The notes beneath the pieces are model-generated. The model was not told where the DNA came from. It did no database searches and saw nothing but the letters and a program-made list of their open reading frames with translations. 53,385 bases of DNA, from positions 1-53,385 of the forward strand of contig DAZE01000019.1 of assembly GCA_002507175.1 (NCBI GenBank). Reading direction: 5' to 3'. The DNA is from Euryarchaeota archaeon UBA558. GTDB lineage: Archaea; Thermoplasmatota; Poseidoniia; Poseidoniales; Thalassarchaeaceae. This document shows positions 17,675 through 26,436 of this stretch, one piece after another (position 1 is the stretch's first letter; the number at the start of each line of letters is the position of its first letter). A program made the position numbers and the translations under genes.

Positions 17675-17680
17675 TTATAT
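17675..17680 (+). promoter_or_regulatory. TATA-like box for the ubiB operon
   Basis: TTATAT is centred 26 bp before ATG 17704, and no ribosome binding site lies before that ATG. This is what an archaeal leaderless promoter looks like. Confidence 0.5.
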
Positions 17681-17703
17681 CATCAAGCGTAGCCCCTCGG
17701 CCC

Positions 17704-18942
17704 ATGAGGGTCTTCACCTTTCTCAGGTTCATGAGGCAGATACTAAAATCTAGCCCCGCTGATCTGGACTGGATCCAATCCCAAGGCCTCCTTGCAGTAA
17801 AACTCGCACAGATATTTGCACTCAGAAGTGATCTGATATCCGTCGAGAAATGCAGGCAGCTGCAACAGCTGTACCAACATGCATCGAGCATCCCATCTGA
17901 AGATGTATTTCGAAACATAGAGCAAAGGGCACCAGAGGGTTTCTTGGACGCGTTCGACCACATCGACGATGTCCCATTGGCCGCTGCTTCAGTCGGGCAA
18001 GTGCACAGAGCACGACTCAAGGACGGTCAAGAAGTAGTGATCAAGGTAATCAAAGCTCAGAACGAGAAGACGTTTAGGCGTGACGTGAATCGAATGCGTA
18101 GGTGGCTGAGGGTCTTCCTCATCTTCATGCCAAAGCTCAGGAAGGTTGGAAATCCAGTTGCCTTGTTGAATCACGTTGCTGACTACACCACCAGGGAGCT
18201 GGATTTACGGAACGAGATCAAAGGTGCAGAGGAACTATCGAGAATCAAAGAGGAGGTGAGTGGAAACTTCCAAATGGATTTACTTCGATTCCCAAAATAT
18301 TATGAAAAATTATCCAATAAGGACATACTTGTGTCAGAATTCGTGAGAGGGGACTCGTTGGAAGACGGAATTGAGGCTGGATCATTATCATGGTCAATCC
18401 TGCTGGAGCTATTCAGGATCCATGGAGCCTACATGTTTGGCATCGGCACCTTCCATGGAGACCTACACCCGGGGAACTGCATAATCGACGAAGATGGAAA
18501 GTTTGTTTTCATCGACAATGGTGCTATATGCCATGCCCCAAAACATGTGAATAGGTCCCTATTCACATTCTTCAGACACCTCTCAGATCACGATTTTGAA
18601 CAGGCTTTCACTTCTCTTCTAGGTCTCTCTGAAAAGGAACTGCATCAGAAAGACACAACTGCATACATGAGCCAGATGGCGAGGATATACCATGACTTCG
18701 AAATGAAGACTGTGGGGGAACAGAGTCTAACACAGATAATGATGAAAACAGTGAGATGCGCCGTGGAAAAGGCCGGTGCGGAATTCGGAGAGGAGGCCTT
18801 CCCAATAATCCGGGCTCTGATGTACCTAGATGGACTGGTCATCAGGACCCATCCACAAGTCCGCTTAATATCCTCAATGGGCCCGTATCTAGATGAGTTC
18901 CAAAGGGGGCTACCCATAGACAAAGGAGTCATGGTCGCATGA
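17704..18942 (+). CDS. UbiB/ABC1/ADCK-family atypical kinase
   Basis: 412 aa, shorter than UbiB (about 546) and without its C-terminal membrane helices. Family marks: the KxGQ motif appears as KLAQ (33-36), the Ala-rich loop as AAASVGQVH (93-101), the ATP-site Lys at 114, HGDLHPGN at about 254-261 and the metal-site DFG as DNG near 270. Relatives support quinone synthesis or act on lipids and, in plastids, on carotenoid-rich plastoglobules. It leads a coupled operon with pdxH, an SDR and a desaturase-like flavoprotein. The G-to-A change in KxGQ is unusual and may alter the inhibitory helix. Confidence 0.87.
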   Translation: MRVFTFLRFMRQILKSSPADLDWIQSQGLLAVKLAQIFALRSDLISVEKCRQLQQLYQHASSIPSEDVFRNIEQRAPEGFLDAFDHIDDVPLAAASVGQVHRARLKDGQEVVIKVIKAQNEKTFRRDVNRMRRWLRVFLIFMPKLRKVGNPVALLNHVADYTTRELDLRNEIKGAEELSRIKEEVSGNFQMDLLRFPKYYEKLSNKDILVSEFVRGDSLEDGIEAGSLSWSILLELFRIHGAYMFGIGTFHGDLHPGNCIIDEDGKFVFIDNGAICHAPKHVNRSLFTFFRHLSDHDFEQAFTSLLGLSEKELHQKDTTAYMSQMARIYHDFEMKTVGEQSLTQIMMKTVRCAVEKAGAEFGEEAFPIIRALMYLDGLVIRTHPQVRLISSMGPYLDEFQRGLPIDKGVMVA

Positions 18943-19541
18943 AAATCCCAGAATTTGCAGAAAAACCAGAACTTGATCCATGGATATGGCTCCAAAAGTG
19001 GTTAATTGATGCTGAGGATGAGGGGGAAAATGAACCAACAGCCATGGCACTATCGACCTTGAGTAAAGAAGGAAGCCCCAGAACGCGGTTCGTTCTTTGC
19101 AAGGGTGTCAGCAAAGCGGGCATCAGATTTTTTACGAATCTAAACTCGGCAAAGGGAGATGAGATTTCTAGAAATCCAATTGCTTCGGTAGCCTTCCACT
19201 GGCCAAAATTAAATCGGCAAGTTAGAGCCCAAGGAAAGCTGAATAGAGTATCTGAGGACGATGCCAATGAGTATTTTCACTCAAGAAACAGACTATCCAA
19301 AATCGGTGCATGGGCCTCTAAACAGAGTCAGCCTCTGGAATCGAGGGATGTTTTGCTGAAGTCTGTGGAAGAATTTTCTGACAAGTTCAAATCTGATGTA
19401 CCGAGGCCCCCCCATTGGTCTGGTTTTCACCTCGTTCCCGATTACTGGGAGTTCTGGCAGGGGCACGAAGGGCGATTGCATGATAGATGGGCCATCCATC
19501 CTGAGGGAGAAAGCTGGATTTCTTGGAGGCTTTTTCCATGA
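18939..19541 (+). CDS. pdxH: Pyridoxamine 5'-phosphate oxidase
   Basis: 200 aa with FMN/PLP-binding blocks of PdxH: SPRTRFVLCKGV, FTNLNSAKGDEI, RQVRAQGKL, and the C-terminal dimer/FMN signature FWQGHEGRLHDRW then SWRLFP. It oxidises pyridoxamine or pyridoxine 5'-phosphate to PLP with oxygen, implying aerobic life. ATG 18939 overlaps the UbiB stop (ATGA), and its own stop overlaps the next start in the same way. A role for PLP in this operon is not obvious; shared regulation under oxygen or light is one reading. Confidence 0.93.
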   Translation: MKIPEFAEKPELDPWIWLQKWLIDAEDEGENEPTAMALSTLSKEGSPRTRFVLCKGVSKAGIRFFTNLNSAKGDEISRNPIASVAFHWPKLNRQVRAQGKLNRVSEDDANEYFHSRNRLSKIGAWASKQSQPLESRDVLLKSVEEFSDKFKSDVPRPPHWSGFHLVPDYWEFWQGHEGRLHDRWAIHPEGESWISWRLFP

Positions 19542-20290
19542 GTCAAGTAGTGTGGATCACAGGGGCATCAGGAGGCATAGGGGTTGAAGTTGCGAAGCTA
19601 CTTGACCATCAAGGTTGGACCATCGTTGCCTCTGCAAGAGATGGTGAGAAGTTGGAACGGATAACCTCTGAGATTGAGGGCATCCATATTTTACCTGTTG
19701 ATGTGACTGATGAGATTGAAATGAGGAATGTGGCAAATCAAATAAAGTCCGAATACGGTCGCCTCGACGGGTTGGTTCATGCTGTGGGATCGATCCTACT
19801 CAGGCCCCTCCATGCAACAAGCCTAGACCAATTTCAAGACACTGTCAACCTAAACTTGACCTCTGCATTCATCGCAATGAAATACAGCATCCCCATAATG
19901 ATGAGGTCTGGAGGAGGAAGGATCGTGCTTTTTTCATCAGTAGCCGCGAAAGTTGGCATGCCTAACCACTCGTCTATCGGTTCTGCTAAAGCCGGCCTAG
20001 AGGGTTTGGCCATGGCAGCGGCTGCCGATTACGCGAAGAGAGGTATCAGGGTAAATGTCGTGGCTCCCGGTTTAACTGAAACTCCCCTATCAGCCCATCT
20101 GTTGGCGAATGAGAATTCAAGGGCCATATCCGAAAACATGCATCCAGTTGGACGGGTTGGCATGCCAAAGGAGGTTGCATCGACCGCAACTTGGATGGTA
20201 TCCGCGGCTCCTGATTGGCTGACGGGTACGGTGATACCTGTGGACGGCGGACTAAGCAATATCCGACCACAGGAGACTAGGAAAGCATGA
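19538..20290 (+). CDS. Short-chain dehydrogenase/reductase with non-canonical active site
   Basis: 250 aa from ATG 19538 (ATGA overlap with pdxH). The NAD(P) site TGASGGIG is at 8-15, and the classical SDR frame continues through NLNLTSAF and PVDGG near the end. The Ser is present (S134), and the Lys is K151, but the YxxxK Tyr position is Ile (I147, in SIGSAKAG). Without the Tyr the standard proton relay is broken, so chemistry may differ or the protein may act as a binding partner. Similar IxxxK versions occur in some bacterial SDRs to my recollection. Substrate unknown; the next gene suggests a terpenoid or carotenoid. Confidence 0.85.
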   Translation: MSQVVWITGASGGIGVEVAKLLDHQGWTIVASARDGEKLERITSEIEGIHILPVDVTDEIEMRNVANQIKSEYGRLDGLVHAVGSILLRPLHATSLDQFQDTVNLNLTSAFIAMKYSIPIMMRSGGGRIVLFSSVAAKVGMPNHSSIGSAKAGLEGLAMAAAADYAKRGIRVNVVAPGLTETPLSAHLLANENSRAISENMHPVGRVGMPKEVASTATWMVSAAPDWLTGTVIPVDGGLSNIRPQETRKA

Positions 20291-21540
20291 CAAAACCCAC
20301 TGTCCACATAATCGGGTCAGGAATATCCGGCCTCAGATGTGCTGAGAACCTACTTCAATGTGGCATCGAGGTAAAGATAGTTGAGAGGTCTGACTCGATT
20401 GGCGGAAGAATGCGAACAACGGAAAAAAATGGGTTTCTTTTGGATCATGGGTTTCATGTGATGCAAACAGGCTATCCTCACAGCAGGGCGGAGATCGATT
20501 TCAAAGAACTGGGTGCCAGAAGATTTAGCCCTGGAGCTAAGATCGTCAAATCAAGTGGGGGGAAAGCCAAACAATACGTGCTGTCAGATCCATTTCGAAG
20601 CCCTGTTTCATCAATATCGGCCCTATTCACCCAGAAATGGTCAGACCTGTACAATATTGCAAAACTGAGACTCTCCCTTGGTTTTGAGAGCCCCGACCGA
20701 ATCTTCGAAGGAAGCGATGGAACTACGGAGTCCTATCTCAAAAAATCTGGATTCTCAGAACCATTCATTAATGAATTCCTAAGGCCACTCTTCTCTGGAA
20801 TTTTCCTTGAATCAAAACTTGAAACAAGTGAGAGGATGTTTAAATTTGTATTCGCCTCGATGGCGAGGGGGGACATGGTTCTACCAAAAGGTGGAATTCA
20901 GGCGTACCCAAATCTAATCGCAGATAGAATCGGAAGGGACAGAATTGAACTCTCAACCCTCGCGACTCCCGTCGATACTACCACTCTTGTTCTTGGAGGT
21001 AGAGAGGTTAAGACTGACCAAGTGGTTGTTGCACACCCCCAGAGAGAGGCCGCGGATTGTATGAACTCAGTGTGGACAGTGTATTTCAGCGCCCCAGATA
21101 AATCGATTAAAGGAAATTATATCCTACTAAACGGGAACTATGAGGTCGGGAAGAATGCCATAGCCCACATTGCTGTACCATCGAACATCCAACCCACATA
21201 CTCTCCGAGTGGAAAATCCCTCGTGGCAGTAACTATTGTGGGCGATGCAGCGAATGCATTGGACTTAGACTCAGATGAATCAATTGAAAATCAAGCCAGA
21301 TTGGAGCTGAGGGACTTATTCGAGAAATCTGATACCTGGGAAACGATTGAAGTCTTTCACACCAAACATGCCCTGCCACTAACTGAAAGCCAATCCAACG
21401 CATCAAGCACAGTAAATTTCAACCAAGATGAAATCATTTGTTGTGGAGATCACACAACACATGGAAGCATGGAGGGCGCCATCAAGTCTGCCGACCATGC
21501 TGCTGGGGAAGTCGTTCGAAGACTCGGAATCAGCGCGTAA
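20287..21540 (+). CDS. FAD-dependent amine oxidase / carotenoid desaturase-like oxidoreductase
   Basis: 417 aa, ATGA overlap with the SDR. The N-terminal FAD-binding Rossmann motif is GSGISGLRCAENL (about 10-22) followed by IGGRMRT; LDHGFHVMQTGYP and the C-terminal CGDHTTHGSMEGAIKS are typical of a flavoprotein group related to phytoene desaturases and protoporphyrinogen oxidase. It is shorter than CrtI (534 aa here) and clearly a separate subfamily. It likely oxidises a hydrophobic, possibly isoprenoid substrate. Location a few kb from crtBI fits modification of carotenoids, but this is inference. Confidence 0.85.
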   Translation: MTKPTVHIIGSGISGLRCAENLLQCGIEVKIVERSDSIGGRMRTTEKNGFLLDHGFHVMQTGYPHSRAEIDFKELGARRFSPGAKIVKSSGGKAKQYVLSDPFRSPVSSISALFTQKWSDLYNIAKLRLSLGFESPDRIFEGSDGTTESYLKKSGFSEPFINEFLRPLFSGIFLESKLETSERMFKFVFASMARGDMVLPKGGIQAYPNLIADRIGRDRIELSTLATPVDTTTLVLGGREVKTDQVVVAHPQREAADCMNSVWTVYFSAPDKSIKGNYILLNGNYEVGKNAIAHIAVPSNIQPTYSPSGKSLVAVTIVGDAANALDLDSDESIENQARLELRDLFEKSDTWETIEVFHTKHALPLTESQSNASSTVNFNQDEIICCGDHTTHGSMEGAIKSADHAAGEVVRRLGISA

Positions 21541-21572
21541 AGTCTAATTGAAAATCAAACCTAATTACAATC

Positions 21573-22394
21573 ATGGGCAATAGAGCCGTATTGACTACCG
21601 GAGCGGTATTATGCGTACTATCGTTAGTTTTCTTGATACCTACGGCGCTGATGGCAAATGAGGGGGCGGAGAATCTTGAGGGACTCGAGTTTGACACTTC
21701 AGTTTTCTATTTCGACTCAATAATTTCGAAAAACAGCACCCATGAATTTACGTTGGAATACATCGATGAGGATGGTGAAGGCAGCCTACCGTGGATATTG
21801 ATGGTCCCTGGAGATTATTCCGATGAGGATGGGGACGGCTTCCTGGATGCATGTCAGGATCTAGTGCTAGTTGTTCATAACGAAGAGGGCCAGAATCTAT
21901 CAGAGTCCGATGTCGGAAAGATTTACTGCAGCTCTGAGAAGAACCTCTCATCAGAAGAGGTTGATTCCAGTGATGGGCTAGTGGACATTGGTCATATCTG
22001 TCATACGTTCAGAGACGATCCCCAAAATTGTCAAGTCGGAATGAGATACACGATCGCTTTGTACAATGGGAGCGGGAATCAAGTTCCCTTTACATTGTAC
22101 GACAGCGACGCGTCAACCATTGCATTAATCGGTTCCCTTGCCGGGGGACTATCTTCTCTGTCAATAGCAGGATTGGGTGGATTGCTATCATGTTGTGGGT
22201 TTCTGGTAGGTACAATAGTCTTCATCTTTGGACTATTCATAGGCACCCCCTTGCCCGAGGAGAGTGTGTTTGTCTACGAGCCACCTAATTCTAATCTAAA
22301 TAATCATGCTCGAGAATCGGCTCGACCCGAATCCAAATCGACAGGATCTTCTGATATGGGAGAGTGGTGGGATGATAGCGAAAACATCGATTGA
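21573..22394 (+). CDS. Membrane protein of unknown function with Asp-rich external domain
   Basis: 273 aa. One N-terminal helix (about 7-28) anchors an acidic extracellular domain with DxDGxG-like stretches (DEDGEGS, DEDGDGFLDAC) that could bind calcium, and four Cys that could form disulfides. A Gly-rich hydrophobic hairpin near 190-225 follows, then a short polar tail ending in WWDDSENID. I do not recognise the family. A CTAATT box about 26 bp upstream may give it its own promoter. The mutY start lies inside its last codons. Confidence 0.7.
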   Translation: MGNRAVLTTGAVLCVLSLVFLIPTALMANEGAENLEGLEFDTSVFYFDSIISKNSTHEFTLEYIDEDGEGSLPWILMVPGDYSDEDGDGFLDACQDLVLVVHNEEGQNLSESDVGKIYCSSEKNLSSEEVDSSDGLVDIGHICHTFRDDPQNCQVGMRYTIALYNGSGNQVPFTLYDSDASTIALIGSLAGGLSSLSIAGLGGLLSCCGFLVGTIVFIFGLFIGTPLPEESVFVYEPPNSNLNNHARESARPESKSTGSSDMGEWWDDSENID

Positions 22395-23340
22395 TCACGA
22401 ACTTTGCTTCTCGCTCCTTGATTGGTACGACAGGGAGAAGAGGGATTTGCCATGGAGGAATACGAAGGACCCATGGTTGATTTTGCTCTCTGAAGTCATT
22501 CTCCAACAGACACAGGTGTCTCGCGGTATTCTGTATTGGAAGCGGATTTCAGAAAGATTTCCGACAGTGAAGTCCATGGCGAGATCCGACGTCGATGAGT
22601 TGCTTCTGTTATGGCAGGGTGCAGGCTATTACTCCCGTGCTCGAAGGCTACATGCACTTGCAGTGATAGTGTCAACGAATGAGGCCGAGGGGGGGTATGA
22701 CGGAATCATACCACGCGAGTACGAAGAGTTGGTCAAGCTCCCGGGAATAGGGCCGTATACTGCTGCTGCAGTGGCCTCAATAGCCTTTAACACCCCAGTC
22801 CCGGTAGTCGATGGGAATGTGAACAGAGTAGCCTCGCGGCTCTTGGCAGACCCCAATCCCTCGCTCAAGGCCATACGCTCATGGGGTCAGTCACTACTGC
22901 ACAGAGACAGACCCGGCGACTCGAATCAGGCCCTAATGGAATTAGGAGCATTGGTTTGCAAGCCAAGAAAACCGAAATGCGAATCCTGCCCACTCAGCAG
23001 TAAGTGTTCAGGACGCGGAAACGCAGAATCCTTCCCTGAGAGGAAAAAGAACAGGAAGAAAATCGAATACATTAATGCATTAGTCATGGTTGATCCTTCG
23101 GGATTGCCTTTTCTTACAAGGAGGGACGATAACGGCAGATTTGGAGGGCTATGGGGGCCACCAATGGGGGATGTAGATACCGAGGCAAAGGAGAAAATCG
23201 GCGAGATATCACACCAATTGTCTCATAGAGAACTTCGTGTATCCGTCTGGAGAGGGACCTGTTCAGAGGGAATAGACCCAAAATCCGTTCCAATCTCAAA
23301 TCTCGATAGTAAAATACTAGCCATGGTGTTGGGCTCCTGA
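22372..23340 (+). CDS. mutY: A/G-specific adenine glycosylase
   Basis: 322 aa from ATG 22372, which lies 23 bp inside the preceding gene and has GGGAGAGTGGTGGG ahead. Catalytic Glu is E41 (SEVILQQTQV), the HhH is LPGIGPYTAAAVASIAF, the catalytic Asp is D147 (VVDGNVNRV), and the 4Fe-4S ligands are C196, C203, C206 and C212 with standard spacing. The C-terminal Nudix-like domain that reads 8-oxoG is present but short. It removes A opposite 8-oxoguanine, an oxidative-damage repair step that suits the neighbouring oxidative-stress genes. Confidence 0.94.
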   Translation: MIAKTSIDHELCFSLLDWYDREKRDLPWRNTKDPWLILLSEVILQQTQVSRGILYWKRISERFPTVKSMARSDVDELLLLWQGAGYYSRARRLHALAVIVSTNEAEGGYDGIIPREYEELVKLPGIGPYTAAAVASIAFNTPVPVVDGNVNRVASRLLADPNPSLKAIRSWGQSLLHRDRPGDSNQALMELGALVCKPRKPKCESCPLSSKCSGRGNAESFPERKKNRKKIEYINALVMVDPSGLPFLTRRDDNGRFGGLWGPPMGDVDTEAKEKIGEISHQLSHRELRVSVWRGTCSEGIDPKSVPISNLDSKILAMVLGS

Positions 23341-23383
23341 CAGTCCAACATTGATTAATATCCTATACAATGGTAGGTCAAAT

Positions 23384-23785
23384 GTGTCTCCAGAAGAAAA
23401 CAGTCCATGGTCAAAGGTAATCAAGAGTTCGAGATTGAGGATCGGCCAGAAGAAAATGAGGTCGGTCAAAGAGGTGACAGGCCTGAAAAGACGTAGAAAC
23501 GTCATGATCGCGAGAACTGAAACCGGTCTACATGCCACCGGGGCACTATGCAAGCACATGGCATGGCCACTGGCTTGGGGCGGAAAGATAGAAGGAGACT
23601 GCATAACTTGCCCGTTGCACCAATCAAAGTATGACATCTGTTCCGGCGATGTGAAAGACTGGTCCCCATTTCCACTCCTGCCCCTGTATGGGAGGATACT
23701 CGCAAAAATGCGAAAGGAAAGGCCGCTGGAGATCCATGAGGTCAGAGATTCTGAGGGATGGATAGAAGTGAGACTCTCAATGTGA
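23384..23785 (+). CDS. Rieske-type [2Fe-2S] protein
   Basis: 133 aa from GTG 23384, preceded by TAGGTC; a TTG at 23351 is the other option. Rieske ligands are C56/H58 (CKH) and C76/H79 (CPLH), the CxH...CxxH arrangement of soluble Rieske ferredoxins and NirD-like subunits. There is no membrane anchor, so it is not a bc1 subunit. It would pass single electrons to an oxygenase or similar partner; no oxygenase is seen close by. Its last 9 bp overlap the convergent ABA4-like gene. Confidence 0.88.
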   Translation: MSPEENSPWSKVIKSSRLRIGQKKMRSVKEVTGLKRRRNVMIARTETGLHATGALCKHMAWPLAWGGKIEGDCITCPLHQSKYDICSGDVKDWSPFPLLPLYGRILAKMRKERPLEIHEVRDSEGWIEVRLSM

Positions 23786-24226
23786 AGTCGTTCTTCCAGC
23801 CTTTCTAGTCAATATCAGGTGAAGCATCACTCCCACCGGCATTAACATAACACCGAAGAATACCGACAGAAATCGGGTACGTGCATGCACATTCATGTCG
23901 AGACACCTCTTCCACATCCACCTCGTCACCACTATATCACCTGCAACAAAATGAGCCCATGCCGCCGAGGCCCCTCCGCGCGTAGCCAGGAGATCAGCCA
24001 AGCTTGCAAGGACGTTCGTGGGGTCCAGAGAGTCGACTCCAAACTCGACAAGAGACATGGGATTTGAAATCATGATCGCCCACCAAATGAAAATCGGGCC
24101 GATGAAAAACCACGGTGTGTCCATAAACTTGTGAGTCAAGTGGTGGTTCGGATAAACAAGCATCGCAAACCAGAATGGGCCGACCCAGAAAGTGGACAGA
24201 AAGAAACTCAAATCGTAGACATCCAT
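23777..24226 (-). CDS. ABA4-like membrane protein (DUF4281)
   Basis: 149 aa, four membrane helices. The HFVAGDIVVTRWMW segment (about 92-105) and PWFFIGPIFIWW match the ABA4/DUF4281 family. In plants ABA4 is required for neoxanthin formation from violaxanthin; bacterial homologues are of unknown role. Its place as last gene of the crtB-crtI-lipoprotein operon (TAGATG junction with the gene before it) supports a link with carotenoid processing or membrane placement. Overlap of 9 bp with the opposing Rieske gene. Confidence 0.78.
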   Translation of the reverse strand: MDVYDLSFFLSTFWVGPFWFAMLVYPNHHLTHKFMDTPWFFIGPIFIWWAIMISNPMSLVEFGVDSLDPTNVLASLADLLATRGGASAAWAHFVAGDIVVTRWMWKRCLDMNVHARTRFLSVFFGVMLMPVGVMLHLILTRKAGRTTSH

Positions 24227-24835
24227 CTAGCGACCACCACCGTTCAGGAGCCCCATCTGTGTAGAGATGTCTTGCAACTCCTCCCAACTAGCCCAGTATG
24301 AATGATCGATTGGGACTATAGACCCGTCTGCGTGATAAATTTGGAGCGTGGGCGTAGAGGGATTCAGGAAAGCTTCATACAGGTCAGAATCAGATCTCAA
24401 CCCAGAGTCTAGGTTGATCACATCCACATCCTCACTTGGCAGCATCATGGGCCATTTGATTGGGTATTCAGAATCATTGCCAACGTAGCGAGCCAGAACA
24501 TCATCAGTCTGCTCGAATGCCGAATATCTGTGAATGCTTACAACGGAAATACCCTCAAGCGAGCCATTCTCAATCCCTTCTCGCAACATGTCTGTCCAGT
24601 CATGACACCCTCTGCAAGATGCTCCTACCCACAACAGGAGGGTCGATTGATTGCCGGATATCGCATTGAGGTCGGAGACACTGGAACTCTCATCCCAAGT
24701 GTAGGTTAGGCTTTGGAAAGTGAGCCTTTCGATAGGCTGCTCGTCGATGGTGGAACTCTCAATGGCCCTGTTTGGGGCTACGCATCCAGATAACAGACAG
24801 AGGATGGAGATGAGCAGTATTCCATTTTTGATCAT
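24227..24835 (-). CDS. Lipoprotein with thioredoxin-like fold and CxxC motif
   Basis: 202 aa. A lipobox (LLSGC, C18) closes a short hydrophobic signal, so the protein is lipid-anchored outside the membrane. The mature part has LLLWVGASCRGCHDW with CRGC at 74-77, at the end of the first central strand as in thioredoxin/TlpA, and a later STPTLQIYHADG segment with the cis-Pro type context. It likely acts as a thiol oxidoreductase or a heme/metal-handling Trx-like protein. The start overlaps the crtI stop (ATGA), unusual company for a Trx-like lipoprotein. Confidence 0.75.
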   Translation of the reverse strand: MIKNGILLISILCLLSGCVAPNRAIESSTIDEQPIERLTFQSLTYTWDESSSVSDLNAISGNQSTLLLWVGASCRGCHDWTDMLREGIENGSLEGISVVSIHRYSAFEQTDDVLARYVGNDSEYPIKWPMMLPSEDVDVINLDSGLRSDSDLYEAFLNPSTPTLQIYHADGSIVPIDHSYWASWEELQDISTQMGLLNGGGR

Positions 24836-26436
24836 GATATCGACCCAGAGAGAGATGTTGGAACTCTATTTGCTGTCTTCTTAACCGGGTGCTTGGAGTA
24901 TGGAAACCAATTGTCCACTCCATTCCACTCTGGATGTATCCCCATGTCGGCGAGCAGTATCTTGCTTGTGATCCTGCCAGACTCGAAGATGGTGGGGAGA
25001 CCACTGCCTGGGTGAGTGCCCCCACCAACTAGATACAAGCCCGGGAACTCTTCGAACTTGTTTCTCGGCCTCAGGAAGAGCATCTGATCCAAGCCATGTG
25101 CGAGATTGAAAACAGCCCCTCTGTAGATGTCGGAGGATCCCCAGTCGTCGGGAGTGACCATGGATTCACTCACAATGTGATTCCTCACATCTTCATAGCC
25201 CATCTTCTCCATTTGATCCAAGACGACCTCCCTAAAGTCGTCTTTGATTTCGTTCCAGTTAATGGAGTCGTGAACGTTGGGTACAGGTACTAGGACATAG
25301 AGTGTAGAGCAGCCTTCGGGCGCTAACGAGGGATCTGTGACGCATGCGTTCTGAACGTAGACAGAGGGATCCTCCCAAGTGATTCTGTGCTTTGTGATGT
25401 CTTCTAGGTTCGACTCATACTCTGACGAAGCATAGATCTGGTGGTGCGGCTGGTCCCATGTACGATCTGTGCCCAAATAAAGCATGTAGGTCGAGCATGA
25501 GTATGATTTCTTCGCGAGTTTCTCGTCGCTCCACTTCTTCCTTTTTCGATTTGGGACGAGAGTAGTCATGGCATTGGCGAAGTCTGCGTTCATCACAACC
25601 TTATCACAAAGGATGTCACCATGATTGGTCCTGACACCTAGCACCTTCTTACCATCGAGCAAAAGCTCCTCAACCGAGGTTTCCAGTCTGATGTCCACCC
25701 CGAGGTCGGTTGCGATTTCTGCCATGCGATTTGTTATGCTCCCCAGGCCTCCTTTGGCATGGAAAATCCCATGTTCATACTCTAAGAACGCCAGGATCGT
25801 GAATAGGGAAGGTGCATGGAACGGACTCATCCCTAGGTATTTCGTTTGGAACGACATTGCTAATCTAACCCGCTCATCTGTAAACAATCGCTCAAGGTCT
25901 CCTGCCACGGAAGACCAAGGCCTCAGCACACTTACAGCCTCCATAGCCTTCCTGCTCAGAAGATCAAGTGGTCCCTTCCAAGGCGATTGGAGGCTGGACT
26001 TGCTTCGTAATAGTTTGCGCCGGTTTTCCTTGACGTATTTTCGGAAACCCTCGGCGTTCTCATCACCAGACAGCTCCCTGACTCGCTCTGTCATCTCATC
26101 GAGGTCTGAGGTCGCTTCAATGGAACCTCCCTGTCCGAAAATTAATTTGTATGATGGATCAAGAGGTATCAGACCTAGTTCTTTGTGGGCATCTAAGCCA
26201 ATGGCTTGGAAAATCTCCTCAATGACTTCCGGATAGTGGAAAAATGTCGGACCGCGGTCGAACTTGAATCCGTCCTGCTCGATTATTTTCGTCCTTCCTC
26301 CGACCTCACTTGATTTCTCGACAATGACTACATTGAGTCCAGAGTAAGCTAACAGCAAAGCACTTGCTAGTCCCCCTGGGCCGGCACCAACGATGGTGAC
26401 GTCAGGATCCGAGTTTTCAGGACGAGCGAGGGCCAT
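24832..26436 (-). CDS. crtI: Phytoene desaturase
   Basis: 534 aa, normal for CrtI. The FAD motif is VGAGPGGLASALLLAYSG at about 17-34 with VGGRTK after it, and the CrtI C-terminal signature YLVGGGTHPGSGLP occurs near 490-505, followed by FESGRI. It introduces conjugated double bonds into phytoene to give neurosporene or lycopene, at the membrane. The start directly follows the crtB stop (TGAATG). No lycopene cyclase is visible in the window, so the end product cannot be stated. Confidence 0.93.
   Translation of the reverse strand: MALARPENSDPDVTIVGAGPGGLASALLLAYSGLNVVIVEKSSEVGGRTKIIEQDGFKFDRGPTFFHYPEVIEEIFQAIGLDAHKELGLIPLDPSYKLIFGQGGSIEATSDLDEMTERVRELSGDENAEGFRKYVKENRRKLLRSKSSLQSPWKGPLDLLSRKAMEAVSVLRPWSSVAGDLERLFTDERVRLAMSFQTKYLGMSPFHAPSLFTILAFLEYEHGIFHAKGGLGSITNRMAEIATDLGVDIRLETSVEELLLDGKKVLGVRTNHGDILCDKVVMNADFANAMTTLVPNRKRKKWSDEKLAKKSYSCSTYMLYLGTDRTWDQPHHQIYASSEYESNLEDITKHRITWEDPSVYVQNACVTDPSLAPEGCSTLYVLVPVPNVHDSINWNEIKDDFREVVLDQMEKMGYEDVRNHIVSESMVTPDDWGSSDIYRGAVFNLAHGLDQMLFLRPRNKFEEFPGLYLVGGGTHPGSGLPTIFESGRITSKILLADMGIHPEWNGVDNWFPYSKHPVKKTANRVPTSLSGSIS

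Noticed and set aside
19934..19990. SDR as a pseudogene because of the missing Tyr
   Set aside because: The reading frame is full length, coupled on both sides and otherwise conserved, so it is treated as a functional variant.
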